From an uncultured Moheibacter sp. (GTDB lineage: Bacteria > Bacteroidota > Bacteroidia > Flavobacteriales > Weeksellaceae), in assembly GCA_937875605.1 (NCBI GenBank), contig CALLXZ010000250.1:1-12554 (forward strand): a stretch of DNA of 12,554 nt, in the 5' to 3' direction. The notes beneath the pieces were generated by a model. It was not told where the DNA came from. It searched no databases and was given only the letters and a program-made list of their open reading frames with translations. The position numbers and the translations under genes were made by a program. Positions 1 to 7,315 of the stretch are shown in pieces; the first letter of the stretch is position 1; every line of letters starts with the position of its first letter.

Positions 1-1
1 T

Positions 2-244
2 ACCAAAATATTTCATGAATTTGCTTCAATACTTCGTAAACATTCGGTTTCTGACAAGCCAAATGCTTTCAATAAAATATTCAATCTCTTTTTAGCAAAA
101 TTATATGATGAAGCTAAGAGAGAAAATGACGAATTAGAATTTCATTGGAGAGAGGATGATAATGCAGTTGATTTTCAAGTTCGTCTAATTAATCTACACA
201 AAGAAGGATTGTATGCTTTTTTAGAAATAGAAATAGTTTTGTAG
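2..244 (+). pseudogene. N-terminal fragment of a type I-like N6-adenine DNA methyltransferase (5' end outside window)
   Basis: An open frame runs in from the left edge (first full codon at 2) and ends at TAG 242-244. The translation contains a stretch beginning ILRKHSVSDKPNAFNKIFNL and later ELEFHWREDD, which I recognise as the alpha-helical N-terminal domain that precedes the catalytic domain in HsdM-type methylases. The last natural residues are FLEIE; after them the frame runs into AT-rich sequence and stops. The expected continuation (IEGIDEKDF...) is found in another frame from 295, so this is the upstream part of the same gene as the 403-3093 ORF, separated by a small insertion. A restriction domain could lie further upstream, but this cannot be seen here. 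The family call rests on recalled similarity, not on a search. Confidence 0.7.
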
Positions 245-294
245 TAATAGATATATAAGATATATAATACTATTTATTAATAGAGATATAATAG
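233..294. other. AT-rich 62-bp insertion that breaks the methylase reading frame
   Basis: Removing about 62 bases here joins FLEIE (codons to 232) directly to IEGIDEKDF (codons from 295) in one frame, which matches how the domain should read. The inserted stretch is almost pure A/T with occasional G and carries stops in all three forward frames (TAG 242, TAA 256, TGA 297). AATAG occurs at both ends (232-236 and 290-294), but excision between those copies would remove 58 bases and not restore the frame. The exact boundaries are therefore ambiguous by a few bases. It is too short for an insertion sequence, and no transposon ends are visible. Confidence 0.6.
250..267. repeat. Perfect 9-bp tandem duplication GATATATAA x2
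   Basis: GATATATAA occurs at 250-258 and again at 259-267 without a mismatch. The surrounding bases repeat related words: AATAGA at 246, 279 and 290, and GATATA at 250, 259 and 285. A short inverted repeat (CTATT 270-274 / AATAG 279-283) lies just after it. This is the core of the insertion that disrupts the methylase gene and is the kind of tract prone to slipped-strand length change. Confidence 0.75.
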
Positions 295-402
295 ATTGAA
301 GGAATAGATGAAAAAGATTTCAAAGCAAATTCACCTGAAGAACTTTTAGAGAAAAAGAAAAAAGTATTAAAGTTTAATAATATTCTTGCAATAAAAGAAG
401 TT

Positions 403-3093
403 TTGGATGATGCAAGTTTTGATGAAAATCAACGTGTATTAAAAGATGTTGTAAAACTCTTAGAAAAATATCAAATTCGCTATCCAAGAAAGCAACAACA
501 TTTGTCTGATTTTTTCGAAAAATTATTGACTACAGGATTAAAACAAGAAGTAGGTCAATACTTTACACCGCCACCAATTACAAAATTCATTGTTCGCTCA
601 ATACCTATCAAACAAATGATAGAAAAAGAAGTAAACAAAGAAGCTCCTGAATTGCCTGCAATAATTGATTATGCTGCAGGAAGCGGACATTTCATTACAG
701 AGGCAATGGAAGAATATCAAGATGTTATCAATGAATTTACTGATGATGAGATGAAAAATTTCTTTCCAAAAGCAATAAAGCAAGTAAAATCTTGGCAAGC
801 CGATCCTTATGAATGGGCAGCAAAATACGTTTATGGAATTGAAAAAGATTATCGTTTGGTAAAAGTAGCCAAAGTAGGTTGTTATTTTTATGGTGATGGT
901 GTAGCTCAAATTATTCACGGTGATGGTTTAGATAGTTTTGAAACTTCTAAAACTTATAAAGGTTTATTGAAAGATAATACTAATTTGGAAGATTCTACAA
1001 AGGCTAAATTTTCACTAGTTCTTTCAAACCCACCTTATTCTGTAAACGATTGTAAAGATGATTTAGAATACATTGGTGCACAAAATGATTTTTCTTTGTA
1101 TCCATATCTATCAGATAATAGCGATGATATTGAATGTCTTTTTGTAGAAAGAACCAAACATCTATTGAAAGATGACGGAATTGCAGCAATTGTTTTGCCA
1201 GATTCGTTTTTTAATAATGGAGGAATTCACATTAAAGCTAGAGAGATTATTTTACAATATTTTGATATTGTTGCTATTACCGAATTAGGCAGAAGCACAT
1301 TTATGGCTACTCCAACAAAAACAATTATTTTGTTTTTGAAAAGAAAAAACAATCAAGAAAGTGCTAAATTTAAAAATTACATTGATAAATTCTTTACTGA
1401 ATTTATAGATAACACTATAAATCAAATTGAAAAACCTATCTCAAAATATGTAAACTATGTTTGGGAAAATATTTCATTTGATGATTATATTTCTTTATTA
1501 AAAAAAGAGCCAACTAGAGCAATCGAAGAACATGAAATCTATAAAGAATACCGTCAAAAATTCAAATTTAAAAAGGAAGATGACTTTTGGAAAAAATTAA
1601 TTGAAATTGAAAAAGATAAATTGTTTTATTTTATTACAGCATTTAATCAAAAAAATATTGTTTTAGTTAAAAGTGGTGAAAAAGATGCCGAAAAAAGATT
1701 TATAGGTTATTATTTTTCTGACAGAAAAGGAAGTGAAGGAATGCATTCAATTCAAGGAGGAAAAACTATTGATGAGTGTACAAGTCTATATAATATAGAA
1801 GACATAAATGATTTAACAAAAGCAAGTAGCTATATATATAATGCATTTGTTGGGAACTATAATTTAGATATTGCTGAAAATTTGAAGGATAATGTATCAT
1901 ATATTAATTTGCTAGATATGTTAACTTTTGACCGATCTGAAATTAATAAAGAAATAAATTTGTCAGCTAAAAAAAAAGTAAAGGTTGAAAGTAAGTGGGA
2001 ATTAAAAAAGATAGGAAACCTTACAAATAAAATAGAATTTATAAATGGACATGCATTTAAAAGTTCTAATTTAAAATCTTTAAAAACATCAGATAAAGAA
2101 ATTGAAGTTCTTAAAATTGGAAATATCACAATAAATAATTTCACTACAAATTTTGACAAATGTGAATATCATGCGTTTAAAAATTTTGAATCTAAATTGG
2201 TTGAAAATGGTGATTTGGTGATTGCATTAACAGGTGCTACAGTTGGAAAAGCAGGCTGGGTAACGAAAAAGAGTTTGTTAAATCAAAGAGTTATCGCATT
2301 AAGGGGTGATAAAGAAATATTAAAATATATTTCAACTTTTATCTTTAGCAATATATTCTATGATTACTCTCAAAGTTTTGCTCATGGAAATGCTCAAGGA
2401 AACTTATCCCCAGATCAAGTAAAAGATTTTCAAATTCCACTCCCTCCTCCAGATATTCAAAAAAAGATGGTTTCTGAGATTGAAGCTTTAGAAACAAAAG
2501 AACAAAACGCAAAATCGGAAATTGAAAAAGGCAAAGAAACAATTGTAAATCTATTTAAGCAAGCAGAATCAAAAGCCAATAAAGTAATAAGGCTAAGTGA
2601 TGAAACTATTTTTCAAGTTTCTATTGGAAAACGTATCTTGAAAAATGAGTTTGTAGAAAACGGTAAAATTCCTGTTTACAGTGCCAATGTTATAGAACCA
2701 GTTGGTAAAATAGATAAATTATTATTTGAAAATTTCAGTAAGCCATCAGTTTTATGGGGAATTGATGGAGATTGGATGGTAAATCATCTTCCAAAAGATT
2801 ATCCGTTTTATCCAACAGACCATTGTGGAGTTTTAAGAGTAAAAGACAGTTCAGTAAATGAAAAATATTTAGCTTTCATATTAGAAAAAGAAGGAAAAGT
2901 ATTTGAGTTTTCACGAACAAAAAGGGCTTCAATCGACAGAATTCAAGGAATTAAAATTGCTGTTCCACCAATTGCTGAACAACAAAAAACAGTTTCAGAA
3001 ATTGAAAAAATAGAAGCAAAAATAAGTGCTTTAGAATCTGAAATTGCAGAGATTCCAAAACAAAAAGAAGCAGTTTTAAAGAAATATCTTTAA
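403..3093 (+). CDS. Fused N6-adenine methyltransferase / type I-like specificity protein (M-S fusion), N-terminally truncated
   Basis: A DNA adenine methylase and its sequence-recognition module lie in one chain of 896 residues from this start. The catalytic domain shows GQYFTP at 51-56, the SAM-binding motif I D-Y-A-A-G-S-G-H-F at 89-97 and the catalytic NPPY at 209-212. A first specificity (Methylase_S-like) domain runs from about 531, ending in an LPPPDIQ-type boundary near 680-686. A helical spacer rich in E and K follows (about 687-726), then a second recognition domain (about 727-853) and a C-terminal helical segment after VPPIAEQQ. This TRD-helix-TRD-helix layout is that of HsdS. The start is weak: the frame is open from 295 (IEGIDEKDF...), the only usual start codon is TTG 403, and the helical N-terminal domain lies in another frame at 2-244. 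The protein is therefore probably not made in functional form unless the interruption is a reversible length variant or a sequencing error. If active, it would methylate adenine at a bipartite site and perhaps belong to a single-chain restriction system. Composition is very AT-rich compared with radA next door. Confidence 0.85.
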   Translation: MDDASFDENQRVLKDVVKLLEKYQIRYPRKQQHLSDFFEKLLTTGLKQEVGQYFTPPPITKFIVRSIPIKQMIEKEVNKEAPELPAIIDYAAGSGHFITEAMEEYQDVINEFTDDEMKNFFPKAIKQVKSWQADPYEWAAKYVYGIEKDYRLVKVAKVGCYFYGDGVAQIIHGDGLDSFETSKTYKGLLKDNTNLEDSTKAKFSLVLSNPPYSVNDCKDDLEYIGAQNDFSLYPYLSDNSDDIECLFVERTKHLLKDDGIAAIVLPDSFFNNGGIHIKAREIILQYFDIVAITELGRSTFMATPTKTIILFLKRKNNQESAKFKNYIDKFFTEFIDNTINQIEKPISKYVNYVWENISFDDYISLLKKEPTRAIEEHEIYKEYRQKFKFKKEDDFWKKLIEIEKDKLFYFITAFNQKNIVLVKSGEKDAEKRFIGYYFSDRKGSEGMHSIQGGKTIDECTSLYNIEDINDLTKASSYIYNAFVGNYNLDIAENLKDNVSYINLLDMLTFDRSEINKEINLSAKKKVKVESKWELKKIGNLTNKIEFINGHAFKSSNLKSLKTSDKEIEVLKIGNITINNFTTNFDKCEYHAFKNFESKLVENGDLVIALTGATVGKAGWVTKKSLLNQRVIALRGDKEILKYISTFIFSNIFYDYSQSFAHGNAQGNLSPDQVKDFQIPLPPPDIQKKMVSEIEALETKEQNAKSEIEKGKETIVNLFKQAESKANKVIRLSDETIFQVSIGKRILKNEFVENGKIPVYSANVIEPVGKIDKLLFENFSKPSVLWGIDGDWMVNHLPKDYPFYPTDHCGVLRVKDSSVNEKYLAFILEKEGKVFEFSRTKRASIDRIQGIKIAVPPIAEQQKTVSEIEKIEAKISALESEIAEIPKQKEAVLKKYL

Positions 3094-3096
3094 CAC

Positions 3097-4452
3097 ATGT
3101 CCAAAACCAAAACCTCCTTTTTCTGTCAGAACTGCGGAACCCAAACAGCTCAATGGATGGGTCAATGTAAAGTTTGTGGCGAATGGAACACCATCGTAGA
3201 AGAAATCATCGACAAAGGTGAAAGCAAGAAATCTTGGAAAACCGACGAATCCAAAAGAATTTCAATTCAAAATATAAAAGACGTTTCCGAAATCGGTGAA
3301 ACGAGAATTGATACTTTGAACGAAGAATTGAACCGTGTTCTTGGTGGAGGACTTGTAAATGGATCAGTGGTTTTGGTGGGCGGTGAGCCTGGAGTTGGGA
3401 AATCAACGCTTATGCTTCAAGTTGCGCTTCATCTTTCTAACGTAAAAACGCTGTATGTTTCAGGTGAAGAATCGGCTTCGCAAATCAAATTACGTGCGGA
3501 ACGAATTGGAATTCATTCCGAACAATGTTTTATTTTAACCGAAACCAATACTCAGAAAATATTTAAACACGCACAAGAAATCGAACCGCAATTAATAGTG
3601 ATTGATTCGATTCAAACTTTGCATACGCAGTTTGTGGAAAGTTCACCGGGCAGCATTTCCCAAATCAGAGAAACAACTTCTGAGCTTATCAAATACGCAA
3701 AAGAAACCAATGTTCCCATTGTGTTGATCGGTCACATCACCAAAGAAGGCGTCATTGCCGGACCAAAAATTCTGGAACACATGGTCGATGTCGTTTTGCA
3801 ATTTGAAGGCGACCGAAACCATATTTACAGACTTTTACGTGCGCAGAAAAACCGTTTCGGGTCGACTTCCGAATTGGGCATTTACGAAATGCAAGGAAGC
3901 GGACTTCGGGAAGTAAAAAACCCATCCGAAGTTTTGATTTCCAAAAAAGACGAACCACTGAGCGGAAATGCAATTGCAGCTACTTTGGAAGGAATTCGAC
4001 CGATGTTGATTGAAATTCAGGCATTGGTCAGTTCGGCTGTTTATGGCACACCACAACGTTCGGCGACAGGATTTGATACAAAACGACTCAATATGCTTCT
4101 GGCTGTTTTGGAAAAAAGAGCCGGATTTCAATTGGGTTCAAAGGATGTTTTCCTGAATATAACCGGAGGAATTAGGGTGGACGATCCGGCGATTGATTTG
4201 GCGGTAATTTGTGCCATTTTATCGTCCAATATGGACGTAACGCTTCCTGATAATTGTCTGTTTGCAGGAGAAGTAGGACTGAGCGGAGAAATTCGTTCTG
4301 TCAATCGGGTGGAACAACGAATTTTGGAAGCAGAGAAGTTAGGTTATGATGTAATTTTCATTTCGAAGTACAACAAAATTAAAACTTCTGATTATCAAAT
4401 CCGGGTGGAAACGGTTTCAAAAGTAGGAGATTTGGTAAAAATTCTTTTTTAG
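3097..4452 (+). CDS. radA: DNA repair and recombination protein RadA (Sms)
   Basis: RadA is a RecA-like ATPase that promotes branch migration and processing of recombination intermediates in the cytoplasm. The 451-residue length is normal for the family. In order one sees a C4 zinc finger (C10, C13, C24, C27), a Walker A motif GGEPGVGKST at 95-104, a Walker B LIVID at 166-170, the RadA signature KNRFGSTSELG at 251-261, and a C-terminal Lon-protease-like domain with a conserved GEVGLSGEIR stretch. The ATG follows the methylase stop by only 3 nt, and I see no clear ribosome binding site or promoter between them. It may be read from a promoter inside or before the methylase, or be coupled to its translation. 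Base composition rises sharply in G+C here (hand-counted lines: 27% at 1801-1860, 50% at 4021-4080), so radA looks native and the upstream gene acquired. It ends 31 nt from the convergent nuoN. Confidence 0.97.
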   Translation: MSKTKTSFFCQNCGTQTAQWMGQCKVCGEWNTIVEEIIDKGESKKSWKTDESKRISIQNIKDVSEIGETRIDTLNEELNRVLGGGLVNGSVVLVGGEPGVGKSTLMLQVALHLSNVKTLYVSGEESASQIKLRAERIGIHSEQCFILTETNTQKIFKHAQEIEPQLIVIDSIQTLHTQFVESSPGSISQIRETTSELIKYAKETNVPIVLIGHITKEGVIAGPKILEHMVDVVLQFEGDRNHIYRLLRAQKNRFGSTSELGIYEMQGSGLREVKNPSEVLISKKDEPLSGNAIAATLEGIRPMLIEIQALVSSAVYGTPQRSATGFDTKRLNMLLAVLEKRAGFQLGSKDVFLNITGGIRVDDPAIDLAVICAILSSNMDVTLPDNCLFAGEVGLSGEIRSVNRVEQRILEAEKLGYDVIFISKYNKIKTSDYQIRVETVSKVGDLVKILF

Positions 4453-4466
4453 AAAGATTTGATAAA

Positions 4467-4486
4467 TAATTCTCTCTTGAGAATTA
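4467..4486 (-). terminator. Hairpin between convergent radA and nuoN, likely terminator of the nuo operon
   Basis: An 8-bp perfect stem, TAATTCTC (4467-4474) with GAGAATTA (4479-4486), closes a four-base loop. On the minus strand the stem contains the nuoN stop codon (4484-4486) and is followed by a moderately T-rich run (TTTATC, then TCTTTCT), so it best suits the end of the nuo transcript. On the plus strand the stem is followed by AAACG rather than a T tract, so it would be weaker for radA. It is AT-rich and therefore only a moderate terminator by structure. Confidence 0.55.
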
Positions 4487-5881
4487 AACGTTTGTCAAAC
4501 AATTCAAAAGCATCTTCAACAAATCAGGATAAACACCTAAAGCAACTGTCAATACGATTCCCAAAATGAGCAATACTTTTGTCAGAAATGAAAGTTGAAT
4601 TTTTTTCTTATTGCTCGCACCACGGAAATACATGGCGATGATGACTTTGATGTAATAATAAATGCTCAATACTGCCAAAACCAATGCCGCAATGATCAAA
4701 ATCAAATTGGAAGGTTCTTTCATCGCTGAACTCAGAATGAAAAATTTGGCCAAGAATCCGGATGTAAATGGAATTCCGGAAAGAGAAAGCAAAGCTACTG
4801 TACTGGCAAATGCCAACAAAGGCGAACGTTTGGAAAGTCCGTTAAATCCTTTGTACGAAACATCTTTAACTTGTGTCAGCGCATAAAATAAAATGATACT
4901 TGCTAAACCATAACTAACTGTATAGAATAACAAAGCATATTTGGATTCCGCACTGATTTCAAAAAGGGCAAACAGCATAAATCCGGCTTGAACGACGGAC
5001 GAATAAGCAAGCATTCTTTTTACGCTCGTTTGTTTTAATGCCGAGAAATTCCCTAAAATCAATGTCAGGATGATGATGAAACTCAATAGATATTGGTAAT
5101 TATGCGCAACGATTTCCGATGTGATTTTGAAAGCCGACATCACCGTAATAAAAGTCATAAATCCGGCTCCTTTTACGATGGTAATCATGTAGGATGAAAA
5201 AACGGTAGGTGTTCCATCGTAAACATCAGGAGCCCAAAAATGCATCGGAGCTACAGAAACTTTAAAACACATGGATAAAACCAATAAAATCCATCCTAAA
5301 TAATAAATCGATTGAAAATCAAAGGCATAAGTTATGATGCTTTTTAGCATAAAAGAACCACTCGCACCATAAATCAGCGCAATTCCCATCAGCATAACTC
5401 CGGTAGAAAAAGCACCCATCAGAAAATATTTAACCGCTGCTTCGGTACTCCGCATTTTGTGTTTGGCAGAGCCGGCAAGTGCGTAAAGCGGAATCGAAAG
5501 GATTTCAATCCCAAGGAACATCAGCAAAAGATTATTGAACGTTGATAAAACGGCAATTCCCACAAAGGAAATAAAAATCAAGGCAAAATAATCCGAAACC
5601 TGACTTCCCGGTTTGGAAAAATTATACCGGTTGACCAGCGTATAGTAAATTCCAATCAGACACAATAGGATGAAAAACGAAATACGATAAGGATCCGTTT
5701 CGATCATGTTCGGGTATTTACCCTGCATAATTTCACATCCTTGTAACTGAAAAATCCCGGAAATAATCATGGCAATGAAAAGTACTACCGCCAAAATATT
5801 CAGATGGCGTTTGTCTTTCAAAACAAATCCACTAAACATAAATAGGATTCCCGATAGAGCCGATGTCAATATAATATTCAT
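4484..5881 (-). CDS. nuoN: NADH-quinone oxidoreductase subunit N (antiporter-like proton-pump subunit)
   Basis: NuoN is one of three Mrp-antiporter-like subunits of the complex I membrane arm and forms a proton channel. The 465-residue protein is almost entirely hydrophobic, about 14 membrane helices by eye. Key charged residues are in place: the helix-5 glutamate in GIEILS (E126), the broken-helix lysine in FKVSVAPMHFWAPD (K207) and a further lysine in TIVKGAG (K237), which correspond to the conserved E/K/K of E. coli NuoN. It is the last gene of the operon, as in most nuo clusters, 9 nt after nuoM. That spacer contains AGGAG, but only 2 nt before the ATG, closer than usual. A hairpin overlaps its stop codon. 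Confidence 0.96.
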   Translation of the reverse strand: MNIILTSALSGILFMFSGFVLKDKRHLNILAVVLFIAMIISGIFQLQGCEIMQGKYPNMIETDPYRISFFILLCLIGIYYTLVNRYNFSKPGSQVSDYFALIFISFVGIAVLSTFNNLLLMFLGIEILSIPLYALAGSAKHKMRSTEAAVKYFLMGAFSTGVMLMGIALIYGASGSFMLKSIITYAFDFQSIYYLGWILLVLSMCFKVSVAPMHFWAPDVYDGTPTVFSSYMITIVKGAGFMTFITVMSAFKITSEIVAHNYQYLLSFIIILTLILGNFSALKQTSVKRMLAYSSVVQAGFMLFALFEISAESKYALLFYTVSYGLASIILFYALTQVKDVSYKGFNGLSKRSPLLAFASTVALLSLSGIPFTSGFLAKFFILSSAMKEPSNLILIIAALVLAVLSIYYYIKVIIAMYFRGASNKKKIQLSFLTKVLLILGIVLTVALGVYPDLLKMLLNCLTNV

Positions 5882-5890
5882 TTCTCCTGA

Positions 5891-7303
5891 TTAATTTTGA
5901 AAAAGATTAAATAAGATAGACGGATAAATCCCCAATATCAAAATGATGAGAGAAATGATTCCGAATAGCACATATAATGTCTTTGGAAAACGTTGTTTTT
6001 CTTCCGGTATATTTTCCCGCTCCCCGAACAGCAAAGCCGTAGATAATCGTAATGTATAGGCGGCCGAAAGAATCACTCCTGTACAACCTATGATACAAAG
6101 AATAGGGTTGTACGTATACAAAGCGTTTAACATCATAAATTCGCCGATGAAACTGCTCGTAAGTGGTAAAGCAACATTTGCCAAACCAAAGAACGTAAAG
6201 AAAATCGCAATCCAAGGATCGATACTCGCCAACCCACTGATGGATTTAAGGTCGGTCAATTTATATTTTCGTTGCATATAATCCACACATAACCAAAGCC
6301 CCAACACCACGATTCCGTGACTGAACATCTGGAAATAAGCGCCTTTTATACCCATTTCTGATTGGGAAAATAGACTTATAAAGATCAATGCCAAGTGAGC
6401 AACGGACGAATAAGCCACAATCTTTTTTACATTATTTGTAGTCAGCGCAATCAGCGAAGCATAAAATAATCCAAATCCGACCACATATAATAAATTGTCA
6501 TAAACCTCACACGAAAAAGGAAATAGATTTATATACCAGTTCACCACCGCAAATAATCCCATTTTTGCCATCAAAGCACTTAGAATTACCGTTACCGGTG
6601 TAGGTGAAGTTTTATAAACCGCCGGTTGCCAACTATGCAATGGAAACAACGGAATTTTTATCGCAAATGCAATTAAGAATAACCAGGCAAGCGTTTGTAA
6701 GTTCCCAAATTCAGCTGTTACTTTCATTACATCGGTTAGCAGAAAGCTTGTCGGACGCAATTGGAATCCTATATAAATTATACCACCCAACATCAACATT
6801 GATCCTAAAATCGTATAAAGGAAAAAAGTGGTATTGGCTGAAATTCTTGTTCTTTTTGCTCCCCAGATTCCGATCAAAAAATACATAGGAATCAAAACAA
6901 TTTCCCAGAAGAAATAAAATAATAATAAATCCTGTGCGAGAAATACACCATTTAGTCCACCAAAAACCAATAAAAGCAATCCGTAAAACGTATTGGAATA
7001 ATTCTTTTTAATGGTATAGAAATAAATAAATAAGACAGAATAAACAAGCGTAGTCAATAAAACCATTCCGGCACCCAGTCCCGTTAAACTCAAAGCTATA
7101 TTTGCCTGTACATTTCCTAATTTAAACCAAGGAAATGAAACCGTCAGATCTACCGGTGTATTTGTAAACAGTAAAAAAAGTGTATACAGAAATAAATAAA
7201 TGCTGACAGCCGTACCCACAAACCCCAAAGGGCGATTGTGTTTGATAACGATTAAGCCTAATCCGGCTATAATTGGCAATAAAATCAGTAACGATAATAA
7301 CAT
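5891..7303 (-). CDS. nuoM: NADH-quinone oxidoreductase subunit M (antiporter-like proton-pump subunit)
   Basis: NuoM is the middle proton-pumping subunit of the complex I membrane arm. The 470 residues are dominated by membrane helices. Conserved channel residues are visible: E134 in the FFWEIVLIPM motif, K216 in FAIKIPLFPLHSW with H223, and K247 in ALMAKMGLF. The histidine-loop motif reads LHSWQPAVYKTSPTPV, where many proteobacterial homologues have HTWLPDAHVEAPT; the broken-helix proline and the lysines are kept, so function is expected. It lies between nuoL (12 nt upstream) and nuoN (9 nt downstream), all on one transcript. The ATG is preceded directly by GTAAGGA. Confidence 0.96.
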   Translation of the reverse strand: MLLSLLILLPIIAGLGLIVIKHNRPLGFVGTAVSIYLFLYTLFLLFTNTPVDLTVSFPWFKLGNVQANIALSLTGLGAGMVLLTTLVYSVLFIYFYTIKKNYSNTFYGLLLLVFGGLNGVFLAQDLLLFYFFWEIVLIPMYFLIGIWGAKRTRISANTTFFLYTILGSMLMLGGIIYIGFQLRPTSFLLTDVMKVTAEFGNLQTLAWLFLIAFAIKIPLFPLHSWQPAVYKTSPTPVTVILSALMAKMGLFAVVNWYINLFPFSCEVYDNLLYVVGFGLFYASLIALTTNNVKKIVAYSSVAHLALIFISLFSQSEMGIKGAYFQMFSHGIVVLGLWLCVDYMQRKYKLTDLKSISGLASIDPWIAIFFTFFGLANVALPLTSSFIGEFMMLNALYTYNPILCIIGCTGVILSAAYTLRLSTALLFGERENIPEEKQRFPKTLYVLFGIISLIILILGIYPSILFNLFQN

Positions 7304-7315
7304 TCCTTACACTTT

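Noticed and set aside
222..300. Insertion sequence or MITE in the methylase gene
   Set aside because: The tract is only about 62 bp, has no terminal inverted repeats, and the AATAG words at its ends are within the range expected in such AT-rich sequence.
308..349. ATG at 308 as a start for the downstream methylase part
   Set aside because: It lies in a different frame from the methylase domain and reaches a TAG at 347-349 after 13 codons.
3752..4131. Minus-strand open frames of 73 and 98 codons opposite radA
   Set aside because: They overlap conserved radA codons, have no domain or ribosome binding site, and arise from codon bias on the coding strand.
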